Source: DATBVX01 sp963696675
GTDB lineage: Bacteria; Pseudomonadota; Gammaproteobacteria; Steroidobacterales; Steroidobacteraceae
Direction of reading: 5' to 3'
Assembly: GCA_963696675.1 (NCBI GenBank)
Contig: CAVOLM010000058.1
Location: forward strand, 1 to 64,000
DNA: 64,000 bases
Shown here one piece after another: positions 1-10,676 of this stretch. Made by a program: the position numbers and the translations under genes. The notes beneath the pieces are model-generated. The model worked only from the letters and a program-made list of their open reading frames with translations, had not been told where the DNA came from and ran no database searches. Position 1 is the first letter of the stretch; the number at the start of each line of letters is the position of its first letter.

Positions 1-358
1 GTCCCCGGTGGGATCGGAATTCACGCGACCCTCGATCTCGCGGCCAAGGTACGCTTCGGCCCCGATGTGCAGTGGGTCGACGAGATCGACTACCAGGTCG
101 ATCCGACGAAGGCCGCTGAGTTCTATGCGGCTGTCCGCACCTACTGGCCCAGCTTGCGCGATGGTGCACTTGCGCCTTCGTACGCCGGGATCCGGCCCAA
201 GCTCGCCGGGCCTGGCGAGCCCGCCGCGGATTTTCATATCGAAGCGCCTCGCGAGCATGGGATCGCGCGGCCTGGTGAATCTGCTCGGCATCGAATCGCC
301 CGGGCTCACCGCGTCACTTGCGATCGCTGAAGAAATCAGCGCGGGGTTTGCTTGGTGA
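1..358 (+). CDS. FAD-dependent oxidoreductase C-terminus, L-2-hydroxyglutarate oxidase (LhgO)-like, 5' partial
   Basis: Only the last ~118 codons are in the window. Frame 1 reads a stretch typical of the LhgO/DAO family C-terminus (YAGIRPKLAGPGEPAADF at about 178-231). The end of the family signature (LVNLLGIESPGLTASLAIA) continues in frame 2 up to the TGA at 356-358. The switch lies near 262, where removing one G from ATCGCGCGG restores a single frame. Family members are FAD enzymes that oxidise L-2-hydroxyglutarate at the membrane; this role is inferred from the C-terminus only. The gene has no evident link to the polysaccharide genes that follow. The flippase start is 23 bases downstream. 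Confidence 0.75.
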   Translation, partial: SPVGSEFTRPSISRPRYASAPMCSGSTRSTTRSIRRRPLSSMRLSAPTGPACAMVHLRLRTPGSGPSSPGLASPPRIFISKRLASMGSRGLVNLLGIESPGLTASLAIAEEISAGFAW

Positions 359-380
359 GGCACGCCGGTACCGACCGCCC

Positions 381-1879
381 ATGAGCGAGCTGCGCAGAAA
401 GATGGCCTCCGGGGCACTATGGATGGTGTTCTTCAAGCTGCTCGACAAGTCGATCAGTCTGCTGAGCACTGTGCTGCTGGCGCGACTGCTGCTGCCCACT
501 GACTTTGGCGTAGTCGCGATGGCGACATCATTCATCGTGATGCTGGAAGCGCTGAGCGCGTTCGGGTTTGACACCGCGCTGATTCAGCGCCAGTCGACCA
601 GCCCCGCGCATTTCGATACTGCATGGACTTTCAACGTGGTGATGGGACTCAGCATCGGGACACTGATGTTGGCGCTGTCGATCCCGATCAGCCGCTTCTA
701 TGGCGTAGCGAGTCTCGTTCCGGTGATCTGCACGCTGGCGTTCGCCTCGGCGGTACAGGGCTTTGAGAACATCGGCGTGGTGATGTTCCGCAAGGAGCTC
801 AATTTTGCGCGTGAATTCCGCTATCTGCTTGGCAAACGCATAGTTGTGTTCCTGGTGACCGTACCCCTGGCGATCGCGCTGCGCAGCTACTGGGCATTGG
901 TGATCGGCACTGTGGCGGGCCGGATCAACGGCGTCGCGCTCAGTTACCTGATGCAGTCGTACCGGCCGCGGTTCAGCCTCGCCGCGCGCGCCGACCTGTT
1001 TCACTTCTCCAAGTGGATGCTGCTTTTCAACGCACTCGGATTTCTCAAGGAGCGCTCTTCGGACTTCGTGGTCGGGCGCCTCGCTGGAGCGCACGCACTC
1101 GGAATCTTTAACGTCTCCTCCGATCTCGCCAACATGCCGGGCACCGAGCTCGTCGCGCCCATCAATCGGGCCGTGTTCCCCGCGTACGCGCGTCTCGCCC
1201 ACGACCTCGACGCTCTGCGGGCGGAATATCTGTCGGTGATGAGCATGGTGGGCCTGCTTGGCCATCCCGGCGGTGGCGGGTGTGGCAGCCACGGCAAGAC
1301 TCATCGTACCCGTTGTGTTGGGCCCGAATTGGGTCGATGCGCAGGCCGTGCTCACCCTGCTGGCCTTCTTTGGCATCACCCAGGTCGTTCAGAGCAACGC
1401 GTATGCCGCCTATCTCGCATTGGGCCGTCCGGACATTCCGGCGCGAGTCAACGCGCTGCACGTCGCCGTGCTGCTCACCACGCTGATCACGCTGACGATG
1501 TGGAAAGGGATCATGGGTGCGGCCGCCGCCTACCTGGTCACGGCGAGCATCATGGTGCCGGTCACCTTTGCCTACCTGTTCCCGATGATGGGCCTCAAGT
1601 TCCGGCAGTTTGCACACGTGGTGTGGCGACCCCTGGTGGGCGCCGCCGTTATGTTTGTGGTGGTGCGCGAATTCGTCGCCGGCCAGTCGCTGCTGGACAC
1701 GTCCACGCCGCAACTGGCACTCGCGCTTGATTGCAGCGATAGCGCTCGGGGTGCTGGTCTACGGCCTCAGCATCGCGATTCTCTGGATCCTTGCAGGCCG
1801 CCCGGACGGCGCCGAAAGCATCGCGAGAAGGCGCATCGCGGGTTTCGTGGGCACGCTTACGGCGCGCATGCGCCGCTGA
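381..1879 (+). CDS. Wzx-type polysaccharide flippase (MOP superfamily), two frameshifts
   Basis: This is a multi-pass membrane protein of the PST/Wzx branch of the MOP superfamily, which flips lipid-linked sugar units to the periplasm. It starts at ATG 381 (MSELRRKMASGALWMVFFK). The family's N-terminal signature is present (LLPTDFGVVAMATSF, then an FGFDTALIQ segment). The frame breaks near 1250 (CTGCTTGGCC; dropping a T restores LLAIPAVAG) and near 1728 (again dropping one T restores LALALIAAIALG). Repaired length is about 498 residues, normal for the family. The gene is convergent with a second flippase at 1886. I read the breaks as sequence errors because both halves are well conserved. Confidence 0.8.
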
Positions 1880-1885
1880 CCGTCA

Positions 1886-3430
1886 TCACGCGTGGCCGCG
1901 CGCGAAGCGGTAGATGAACTGAACGCGCTGGCGGTGGAACATCAGCACGTAAGCGCCGTATGCGAGAGCCCCCGCGGTCGCCTCAATCGCGAGTCTCGCG
2001 ACGTGTGCCGTATGCGTGTCGAGCAACGCGCGTACCAGCAGGACGATCACAGCCATTGCAAGGCAGCCCTGCAGTGCCGGGGCGACGGCCTTGAGCAGTG
2101 CGAGGAATCTCAGATCCAGGAGCCGCAGAACGATCCAGTAACCGGGAATGTTACTGATCGGAAACGCCAGCAACCAGGCCCATGCGATACCTTCCAGACC
2201 GTAGTGCGCTCCCATATAGAGAAACAACGGAATCACAATCAGGGACAGCAGATTGAGCAACATGTTGGCATGCGCGCGTCCTGTCCACACCAGCACGTGT
2301 GAAATGAGGACCGACACCGACAACACGGCCAGATAGCCACAGAGGATCCGTAGCGGCGCCACCGACTCGCCCCATTGCGGACCGAGTGCCACGGCCACGG
2401 CATCGTCTGCCGTGAGCGCGAGCCCGCACAGCATCGGCAGGGTCACGAGCGAAATCGCCTCCGTGATCACGAGGTAGTACCGGCGTAGTGCGGGCCGATC
2501 GTGTTGAACCTCTGAGAACACTCCCGGCACGACGCGACTGATCAGGCTCGTCACCTCGGTAACCGGGACGGTCGCGATGGTGATCGCGAAGCTGTACGCA
2601 CCCAGCGCGGATTTGCCGAGCAACTTCCCCACGATGGTCGAGTCGGCATTCGAATAGCCATACCAGGCGATGCGCGAGACGATCATTCGCCAGCCAAATC
2701 CGATCGGCCGCGACAACTCGCGCAGCCGCACCGGCAGCCCCAGAGGATGAGGTCGGAGAGCATTGAGGACGACGGCCGTCACGGCTCCTGCGCAGATCGC
2801 GTTGAGGACCAGCGACCAATACGACAGGCCCAAAGCAGCGAACGCGCCGAGCGTCAGCGCCTGTACCGCCAGGGTCATGAAGTTGATCCAGGCCAGGCGG
2901 CGAAACGCCAGGTCGCGCTGCAGCAGCGCGCGCGGCACGATCTGCAGCGAATCCGTGACAAATGTGATTCCCAGCACGACGATCAGCGAGGCGACGATCG
3001 GCTCCCCGAAAAAGCCAGCAATCGGCAGTGCTAGCGCCGCATAGATTCCAAAGAATGCCAGGCCTACGGCAACGGCAAGGCCACCGAGACGGGCAATCTC
3101 GTTCCGTCCGAGCGTGCGATCCTGCACGATGACCGCATCGAGGCCCAGGTCTTCCACCATGCGGCCCAGTCCGATCGCAAGATTTGCCATTGCCACCAGG
3201 CCGAACTCCGCCGGCGTGAGGACGCGCGCTACATAGAGCATCACGCACCAGCTCAGCAATTGTGCGAGCCAGCGGAAAAGTGCCGTCCACGCGATACCGT
3301 GCGAAAGGGTTCGGTCGAGGCTCGGCTCGTGGGAACCGGAGGAAGCCCTCTTCCCTTCAGCCAAGACGTCCGCCGGAGCGTGCGCGCCCGTGTGCGGACG
3401 GTCGACCCCGGCGCTCCGCGCTTCAGTCAA
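1886..3430 (-). CDS. Wzx-type polysaccharide flippase (MOP superfamily)
   Basis: An intact 514-residue ORF, hydrophobic throughout after a ~45-residue polar N-terminal extension. The MOP/PST pattern is clear: ARVLTPAEFGLVAMANLAIG near residues 70-90, followed by LGLDAVIVQ, and about 12-14 membrane segments. It probably translocates undecaprenyl-linked repeat units across the inner membrane. It is a distant paralogue of the flippase at 381-1879 and convergent with it, the two stop codons being 7 bases apart. A later Met could be the true start, because the first 45 residues are charged and poorly hydrophobic. The next gene upstream on this strand (3486-9344) encodes a secreted protein, so an operon is possible but not shown. 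Confidence 0.85.
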   Translation of the reverse strand: MTEARSAGVDRPHTGAHAPADVLAEGKRASSGSHEPSLDRTLSHGIAWTALFRWLAQLLSWCVMLYVARVLTPAEFGLVAMANLAIGLGRMVEDLGLDAVIVQDRTLGRNEIARLGGLAVAVGLAFFGIYAALALPIAGFFGEPIVASLIVVLGITFVTDSLQIVPRALLQRDLAFRRLAWINFMTLAVQALTLGAFAALGLSYWSLVLNAICAGAVTAVVLNALRPHPLGLPVRLRELSRPIGFGWRMIVSRIAWYGYSNADSTIVGKLLGKSALGAYSFAITIATVPVTEVTSLISRVVPGVFSEVQHDRPALRRYYLVITEAISLVTLPMLCGLALTADDAVAVALGPQWGESVAPLRILCGYLAVLSVSVLISHVLVWTGRAHANMLLNLLSLIVIPLFLYMGAHYGLEGIAWAWLLAFPISNIPGYWIVLRLLDLRFLALLKAVAPALQGCLAMAVIVLLVRALLDTHTAHVARLAIEATAGALAYGAYVLMFHRQRVQFIYRFARGHA

Positions 3431-3485
3431 GGATAGGCCTAAGAACCACTGGACTACACCGTCGACGCTCGGCGAAATCGCGACT

Positions 3486-4109
3486 CTACGGTCCTACAGG
3501 CGTATTCATGTCCGTCTGAACTTCCGCCGCGCTGAGCGCGCGGTTGTATACGCGGACATCATCGAGTCGGCCATTGAAGAACTCTCCATACGGCACGTTA
3601 CCGCCGATTCGCAGCGGGTTACCGTTGGTCTGCACATTGCCAGTCCGCGAGGCGCTTCGCACCTGCACGCCGTTGACGTATAGGCGCAGAGTCGATCCGT
3701 CATAGGTCAGTGCCACGTGACTCCAAGCGTTGAGAGCCATGGAGCTAGGCGACGTCACGTAGCTCAGCACGGAACCAGTCCCGAACGTGGCCCCTCCCGC
3801 CGGCTGACGCGTTCCGCCGTCGAAATTCGCGTTGAGGAAATAGGCGTCAGTCTCGCGCTGCATGATGGTGCGCCATCCGCTCTGAGTGGAAAGCGGATAC
3901 ACCCACGCTTCCAGCGTCATCCGCGTGATATTGAGCGAAGTCGAGCCGTTGATCACCACGACGTTGCTTGTGCCGTTGAAGCTCAGGGCATTGCCGTACT
4001 TGCCCTGCGTCGTCCACGTTGCTCCATTGATCGTGCCGGTGTTGCCGTTTCCGGAAGCATCAATTACGGTCGATCCGCTGCCTTCATTGAATGAATATGC
4101 GGCCACCAG
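3486..4109 (-). repeat. LamG-like domain repeat 3 (C-terminal)
   Basis: The third LamG copy, in a single open frame, starting GLVAAYSFNEGSG and forming the C-terminus of the giant protein. It is more divergent from copies 1 and 2 than they are from each other. Confidence 0.75.
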
Positions 4110-7100
4110 GCCCGTCGTCGGCGACGAGGCCTGGGTCGTGGCGCTGACGGGACCCGAATAGGGGCCGAGATTTCCCGCAGCGTCCGTGGCGCGTACGCGG
4201 TAGCTGTAACTCGTCGACGCCAGCAGGCCGGTGTCGTTGAGCGTCGTTCCAGCAGGTGTTGCAACCTGGGCAAAGGTGCCGCAACCAACGCCCTGGCATC
4301 GTTCCACGCGATAACCAGTGACGGCAACGTTGTCAGTCGCCGCAATCCAGCTGAGGTTGATCTGCGACTGCTGATCACCGACGCAGTGGGCGTGCCAGGA
4401 GCAGTGGGCGGCGTCGCATCCGCTGGCACCGGCGTGGTCGCGTTGACGATGCTGGAATACGGCCCGAGGTTTCCGGCGAGATCCGTGGCTCGCACGCGAT
4501 AGCGATACGTAGTGCCGGCTGTCAGGCCGGTATCGCTGTAACTCGTCGTGGTCGGCGTCGCAATCTGACCAAAGTTGCTACAGGTTGCACCCTGGCAGCG
4601 CTCGACGCGATATCCGGTCACGCCCACGTTGTCAGTCGCAGCACCCCAGCTGAGATCGATCTGCACGCTGCTGGATGGCGTTGGCCACCAGCGAAGTCGG
4701 TGCAGTGGCGGCGTGTGTGTCTGCGGGGGGCGAAGTCGTCGCGCTCGCTACGTTGCTGTACGGCCCGAGATTTCCGGCGCCGTCAACCGCTCGCACGCGG
4801 TAGCTGTAGCGCGGTCCCCGCCGTGAGGCCGGTGTTGTTGAAGGTCGTTCCTGTCGGCGTCGCGATCTGCGCGAAGTTACTACACGCCGCTGCCCTGACA
4901 GCGCTCCACGCGATAGCCGGTCACAGCCACGTTATCGGTGGCCGCACTCCAGCTCAGATTGATCTGTGTGCTTCCGCGACACTGTGCAGCGAGCCCGGTT
5001 GGCGCACTCGGCGGTGTCGTGTCACCGAGCGCCTGCGTGCTTGCGGTGCGCGACTGCGAATATGGCCACCGAGATTCCCGGCCGCATCGAGCGCGCGCAC
5101 GCGATAGCTGTAGCTGGTCGACGCCGCAAGGCCGGTATCGCCGTAGCTCGTGGTCGCTGGAGTCGCGATCTGCAGGAAGTTGCTGCAGCCCGAACCCTGG
5201 CAGCGTTCGAGCTGGTATCCGGTCACGCCGACGTTGTCGGTTGCTGCTGTCCAGCTGAGCGCGATCTGCGTGCTGCTCGATGCCGTGGCAACGAAGCCGC
5301 GCGGTGCCGAGGGCGGCGTCGTGTCGGGAGCGATCACACCGATCGAGGTGTTCATGTCCGTCTGTATTTCGCCTTGGCTCAACGCCCGGCTGTAGACGCG
5401 AACTCTCGTCGATCCGGCCCTGGAAGAATTCCCCGTACGGCACGTTGCCGCCGATACGCAGTGGATTCGTGTTCGTTTCGATTGCGCCGGCTCGCCGGGC
5501 CGCTCACGACGAGCGTGCCGTTGACATACAGGCGCAATGTGGAGCCGTCGTATGTCAGCGCGACGTGCGTCCAGGTGTTGAGCGCGCAGCGAGCTGCTGC
5601 CCGACACGTACACCGCCGATCCGCCGAGCGTGCCCCCGCCCGACGGCCACAGCGGACCGCCGGAGTTGCTGGCGTTGAGGAAATAGGCAGTCCGTCTGGC
5701 GCTGCATGATCGTGCGCCAACCGCTCTGACTGGCGGTCGGATAGACCCAGCCTCCAGCGTCATCGCCGCTCGAGACATTCAGCGATGCTAGACGCCGGGA
5801 TCGCGACGAGGTCATTGACGCCGTCGAACTGCAATGCACCGCCGAACTTGCCCTGGGCGGTCCAGGTGGCGCCCCCACTGATGGTTCCGGTGTTCCCGTT
5901 ACCGGAAGCGTCTCCGACCGCCGTCCCGCTACCCTCGTTGAACGCGTAAGCCGCCGCGAGGCCAGTGACCGGTGGTGCTGTCTGACGTCGTTGCGCTGGC
6001 GATATTGGAGTAGCCGCTCAGATTGCCGGCGGCGTCAGTCGCGAACACGCGATACGAATACGTCGTACTGCTCGGTCAGAGCCGTGTCGTTGAAGCTGTG
6101 CTGGTTGGCGTGCCGACCTGTGCGAAATTGCTGCAGCCTGCACCCGGACACCGCTCCACACGGTAACCGGCAACCCCGACATTGTCGGTCGAGGCGGTCC
6201 AGCTCAGGTTGATCTGCGTGTTGCTCGCTGCCGAAGCAGCGAGGCTCGAGGGAGCCGTCGGCGGGATGGCATCCGAGGGTACCGCGGTGGTCGCAGTTGC
6301 GGCGTTCGAATAGGCACCGAGGTTGCCTGCCGCGTCGACCGCGCGCACGCGGTAGCTATAGCTCGTGCCGCCCACCAGACCCGTGTCGTTGTAGAGGGTG
6401 GCCGTCGAGGTTGCGATCTGCGCGAAGTTACTGCAGCCCGTGCCCTGACAGCGCTCCACGCGATAACCTGTGACACCGATGTTATCAGTTGCCGCGGTCC
6501 AGGCCAGGTTGATCTGCGTGGTGCCCGCAGCGGTTGCCGTGAGTCCCGAGGGTGCGGTGGGCGGGGTGGTATCTGCCGAGACGGCGCCGATCGACGTGTT
6601 CATGTCGGTCTGCACCTCGCCTGCGGTCAGCGCGCGGTTGTAGACGCGCGCCTCATCGATGCGGCCCTGGAAATATTCGCCGTAGGGCACGTTGCCGCCA
6701 ATTCGCAGCGGATTCGTATTGGTCTGGATCGCTCCGCTCTGCGGCGCGCTGGCGACCTGCGTTCCATTGACGTACAAACGCAGCATGGAGCCGTCGTACG
6801 TGAGCGCGACGTGTGTCCACGTAGCTAACGCCAAAGGACTGCCGGCGCTGGCATACACGGTTGAACCGCCCAGCGTGCCGCCGCCGGACGGCCACAGCGG
6901 ACCGCCCGAATTGCTAGCATTGAGAAAGTAGGCATCAGTCTGGCGCTGCATGATCGTGCGCCAGCCGCTCTGGGCGGCGGTCGGATAGACCCATGCCTCC
7001 AGCGTCATGGCCGACGACACGTTTAGCGAAGTCGAGGCGGGAATCGCTACGAGGCTGCTCGTGCCGTTGAAGTCCAGTGCGCCACCGTACTTGCCTTGTG

Positions 7101-9344
7101 TCGTCCACGTCGCGCCACTGATCGTGCCGGTGTTGCCGTTGCCCGACGCATCGGCAACCGTAGTGCCCGATCCTTCGTTGAACGCATAAGCGGCCATTAA
7201 CCCAGCAACCGGCGTCGGTGCCTGGGTCGTCGCGCTCGAAGTGTTGGAATAGCCGCTGAGATTCCCGCTGGCGTCGGCAGCCCGCACGCGATAGCGTGTA
7301 GCTAGTGCTGGCGACCACCGTCGAATCACTGAAGCTCGTCGCGGTGGGCGCGGCGACCTGCACGAAACTGCTGCAACCCGCACCCTGGCAGCGTTCGAGC
7401 TGGTAACTCGACACCGTTACATCATCGGTAGCTGGCGTCCAGCTGAGGTTGACCTGATCGCTGGCCACCGCGGTCGCGACCAGGTTGCTGGGCGCAGTCG
7501 GCGCAACGGTGTCCGCCACCACAGGCAGATTTACGCTGGTCGAGGCGCTCAGCCCACTGCTGTCGGTCGCCGTGAGAATGATCTCGTAGGAATAGGTGCC
7601 GATCGGCCCGTGATTCTCAGCCACGAAGCCACCCTGCGAGCCGGTGCCGCCTACAAACGTGTGCACATGAGTGTTGTGGTGGAGCAGGACCGTCCAGCTG
7701 AGCGCACTCGGCCCGAGTTGCCCGTCATCCGGGTCGTATGCCGATCCGCTGAAATTGACCGTCTCGCCGGGCCGCACCTCCGCACCGTCGACCGGAGCGA
7801 CTGATCGTTGGCGTCGGCGGCTCGCTGTTGATCGTGATCTTCACGGTCGCCGACGAGGAGGTGCCACCACTGCTCGACCGTCAAGCGTCGCTGTGTAGGT
7901 GGTGACCGCTGGACTCGTGTAGGTGTGAGTAGGGATTGGCGGCGGTCGAGGTCGTGCCGTCACCGAAGTTCCACAGGTAGGAAAGCTGACCGCCGCCGGG
8001 CGCGCTCGAGCCCGCACTCGAGAATGCGACCTGGAGCGGCGAATAGCCGTGTGTCGGCGCAGCCGAGGCCGCGGCAATGACGCCGTTGAAGCGAATGCGG
8101 CGAATCTCGCCGGTGGTGAACGAGAGGTAATAGAGAAGGCCATCCGGCCCCTGCTCCACGGTCACCGGCGCCGGCACGTTCGATGCGAACACTTGTACGC
8201 TCGCGACCGTGCCGTCGGCGTTGAAGATCATGCGCCGGATCCAGTTTCCGACGTAGTCGCGCGAAGAACAGGTTTCCCTGGTAGATCTGGGGATACACCG
8301 CGCCGGTGTAGAAGGGACCGCCGATCGCGGCGCTGCCCAGAGTGTCGTGCGAGTAGGTAAAGAGCGGCGGCGTGACGGCGGAAGCCGGCAGCTGCGCGCA
8401 CAGAGTGAAGGCGCTCTGGTAGTCGGGTTGCGGTCCAGGACCCTCGTAGCAAGGCCATCCGAAGTTGCCGCCGCGCACGCCGCGGTTGACTTCCTCCCAG
8501 GTGTTCCAGCCCACGTCGCCGAAGTAGGGCTCGCCGGTCGTGGGGTGAAAGTGGAAGCGGAATGGGTTGCGCACGCCGTACAGGTACACGCGTGAGCGGA
8601 TCGAGTTCGTGCCGTCGTCGTACGGATTGTCACCCGGCGCGGTGCCGTCGGCATTCAGGCGCAGTATCTTGCCCGACCACGCTGCCGAGATCCTGTGAGC
8701 GCAACGAGTGCGGATCGGCGGAGGCAACATCGGCACCGTCGCCGACGCCCACATACAGCTTTCCGTCCGGGCCGAAGCACGAGCTCGCCCAGCGTATGCG
8801 AGCCGCCGTCGGCAGGAATGCAGTCGGAGCCGGCGGGATAGTTGTCGCACGGCGGGGTGCCGATGCTGCCGAGCACCACGACCTCGCTGCCCGCCAAGCG
8901 CCACGTCGCGATTCGACGGATTTGACGTTACGCGAGTGACGCGCGACGTCTTGGGCCCGGAGCTGTTCGGATTGCCGGTATTCTCGTAGGTGTAGCTGAG
9001 GTAGACGTAGCCGTTGTTGGCGAAGTCGGGATGAAACGTGAGGCCCCACATGCCCCGGTCATCGAACGTGTTGACCTTGGCGCTCAGATCGATGAACGGC
9101 GTCGACAGCAGCACGCCGTTCTTGATGATTCGCACCACGCCGTTCTTCTGCCAGACGAACAGGCGGCCGTCCGGAGCCCACGCCATGCCGACCAGCGAGT
9201 ATGGCGCAACGGCTGGCGATGGTCTCGGCGGAGAAGTTCGGATCGGCGAAGGTATCGGCGACGCTCGAAGTGGCCAGCAGCGAACTGCGATGCGACGGCG
9301 AGACCGTAGGCGGCGAGACGAACACGAGACGACGTGAGGTTCAT
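3486..9344 (-). CDS. Giant secreted protein: glucose/sorbosone dehydrogenase propeller + PKD + Fn3/LamG array (heavily frameshifted)
   Basis: Reconstructed from at least a dozen ORF pieces in all three minus frames. Order from the N-terminus: signal-peptide-like start (MNLTSSRVRLAAYGLAVA); a glucose/sorbosone dehydrogenase (PQQ sugar dehydrogenase-like) beta-propeller at about 9270-8060, with GMAWAPDGRLFVWQKNG, GLTFHPDFANNGYVYLSYT, GVRNPFRFHFHP and GNFGWPCYEG; a PKD domain at about 8050-7860 (LSYLWNFGDGT); a second PKD-like segment at about 7777-7530; then Fn3, LamG, two Fn3, LamG, four Fn3 and LamG, ending VYNRALSAAEVQTDMN. Repaired length is about 1,950 residues. It should act outside the cell, binding or oxidising sugars or glycans. 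I see no PEP-CTERM tail. The upstream ATG at 9374 is an alternative start. The density of one-base breaks, many inside near-identical repeats, looks like assembly error; true decay is not excluded. Confidence 0.75.
4130..5325 (-). repeat. Tandem array of four Fn3 domains
   Basis: Four consecutive ~95-residue fibronectin type III units lie between LamG 2 and LamG 3. Each carries the same landmarks: TAPTGL or TAPSGL start, WxAATDNVxVTGYxVERCQG, a DTGL turn, and SYSYRVRAxDAAGNLG. Two more units lie between LamG 1 and 2 (about 5985-6573) and one before LamG 1 (about 7215-7510). The unusual Cys pair (ERCQGxGCSNF) is kept in nearly every unit. Several units are split by one-base frame changes. Confidence 0.75.
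5338..5963 (-). repeat. LamG-like domain repeat 2
   Basis: A second LamG copy, very close to repeat 1 in sequence (the LWPSGGGTLGGS and GGNVPYGE.FQGRIDE segments recur) but broken in several places into all three minus frames. Boundaries are placed by alignment to repeat 1 and are approximate. Confidence 0.7.
6589..7200 (-). repeat. LamG-like domain repeat 1
   Basis: An intact copy of the ~204-residue LamG/concanavalin-like module of the giant secreted protein. It begins GLMAAYAFNEGSG and ends with a VYNRAL...VQTDMNTSIG segment. It is the cleanest of the three copies and serves as the reference for repairing the other two. Confidence 0.8.
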
Positions 9345-9399
9345 TCCACGGGGGCTCGAGCACGAGTTGTTCATTGTTAGTCTGATCCCCTTGAGGCCG

Positions 9400-9414
9400 G
9401 CACGTTGCGTGCCA
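9400..9414 (-). promoter_or_regulatory. Candidate sigma54 (-24/-12) promoter for the giant secreted protein
   Basis: On the minus strand the sequence TGGCACGCAACGTGC fits the RpoN consensus TGGCACG-N4-TTGC with one mismatch and exact GG-N10-GC spacing. Transcription would start near 9388, 44 bases before the ATG at 9344. The same bases form a perfect palindrome (GGCACG-TTG-CGTGCC), so a hairpin or operator is the alternative reading. Confidence 0.45.
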
Positions 9415-9431
9415 CGCCCCCTTCTTGTTGT

Positions 9432-9474
9432 GCTTCAATCACCCTGCCGTCGCCGCTGCGCGGGTGACTGAAGC
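9432..9474. repeat. Inverted repeat upstream of the sigma54-like site
   Basis: GCTTCAATCACCC (9432-9444) is mirrored by GGGTGACTGAAGC (9462-9474): 12 of 13 positions pair, around a 17-base spacer. The centre is about 65 bases upstream of the predicted start site, a plausible position for an activator site. It is also downstream of the 9560-10593 gene, but no T-run follows, so an intrinsic terminator is less likely. Confidence 0.45.
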
Positions 9475-9559
9475 GCGTCGTTGAAATATCCTCGACGTCG
9501 CGGTGTTGATGCCGTTCAGCCTAATACCTTCCGTCGTGGAATCTCCACGTTGTCTGCGC

Positions 9560-10593
9560 TCACAGTCGCTGCTCTCGTCGGCGTGCATGCGCCTGCTCGC
9601 GCTCGAGCCAGATCTCGCGCCAATAGGTCACGACGCTGCGCGGACACAGGAGACGCAAGGCTGTGTACGACGCCGTGCAGTTCACGCCGTCCAGCACGAT
9701 GCACGGATTCTGAAACTTCATCATTTCACCGCTCTTCTCATTGATGATCCGGTGCACACGCCCGAGGACGCGATACGTTCTGCCGCAGTGTTGCACCATC
9801 TCTTCGTCGAACCACAAGCCGCGGTTCTTGCTGTTGGGGTTCAGCGTCTTCTGGATCTCCTCGTAGGGTCGTACGCGGACCCATTCGCCCTGCTTCAGGC
9901 CGAGATCGCAAGTGGGTGTCGCGGCCCCGGGCGGCAGCAGTGTGGCATCACCAGGCGCGGGTTGCCCCGTGAGCGCCCGATGCACGCGATCGTACAGACG
10001 CCGCGCGACGCGGTACCCGATGCCGAGATGAGCCAGGGCCCGAAACCAGGCGAGCACCAGCACCCGCAGGCGCGCGTGGAAGCCGACGTTCCCGCTCGCC
10101 ACGTCGCGAACATATTGGCGCACATCCCACCACGCCAGAGGTTCCGTGGCTTCGAGCAACCGCGTCGCTTGGCAGGAGTAGATGGTCTCTCCCTCCGAGC
10201 CGCCCCCGGACTGAGCGTGGCGCGACAGCTCCGTGACGGCGCTCTCTTGATTGGCCTGCTGTGCCGGGGAGCCAGAGGGCTCATCAGGCTCGACCTTCTT
10301 CAGCCAGTCCTCCTTCCAGAACAGCAGACAGGCGGCCTGGCAGCCACCGTGTGCGCTGCCGTCGCAACGCAGGTCCTGCAGATGCACAGTGCGATGCATA
10401 CGGCGGCCGCCCTTGTTGAGCACGGTGTCGCAGGTCTTGTGTGCGATCGCCTGGATGCGGAATTTCTGTACCGCAGTGGCGCAGCATCTCCGGCATGAAC
10501 GGCAGCTTCTCGAGGCTGCCGCCGACCATCGAGCGTACGCAGGATCTCCTCGCTGCTGCGCACTTGCACCCAGTCACCGGCCCGGTAACTCAC
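9560..10593 (-). CDS. Hypothetical protein with a duplicated Cys/Trp-rich domain (frameshifted)
   Basis: Family of unknown function. The GTG start at 10593 gives MSYRAGDWVQVRSSEEILR; frame changes near 10525 and 10470 lead into the long ORF that ends at 9560. Repaired length is about 343 residues. The protein is an internal duplication. Both halves begin with a GxWVxVRxxEEIxxTL strand and then an EMxxHCG segment. They continue with a positively charged stretch and finish with a Cys-containing loop and W-K/R-E-x-W-L. The first half has RCDGSAHGGCQAACLLFWK; the second has NCTASYTALRLLCPRS. A hydrophobic helix (LRVLVLAWFRALAHLG) joins them. The GxWVxVR start suggests an SH3/KOW-like barrel. It is the last gene of the 19167-9560 operon, so a role in the same pathway is likely, but no reaction can be assigned. 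Confidence 0.6.
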
Positions 10594-10676
10594 GTTCGTA
10601 TGGTTCTTGTTGAATGGCGTATTGTGCGCTAGAGAGACGTCGCGTGGTGTGCCGGCTCGTCAAGCCGAGAACAGGA

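Noticed and set aside
528..1379. 283-codon minus-strand ORF opposite the first flippase
   Set aside because: Low-complexity, His/Arg/Gln-rich translation typical of an antisense shadow in GC-rich DNA; the plus strand carries a clear flippase.
2151..3290. 379-codon minus-strand ORF in another frame of the second flippase
   Set aside because: Arg/Ala/Gly-rich shadow with no hydrophobic pattern; the 514-residue flippase frame explains the region.
3486..7510. Regularly spaced repeats that could suggest a CRISPR or satellite array
   Set aside because: The units are ~290 and ~620 bases long, diverge like protein domains and translate to Fn3 and LamG modules.
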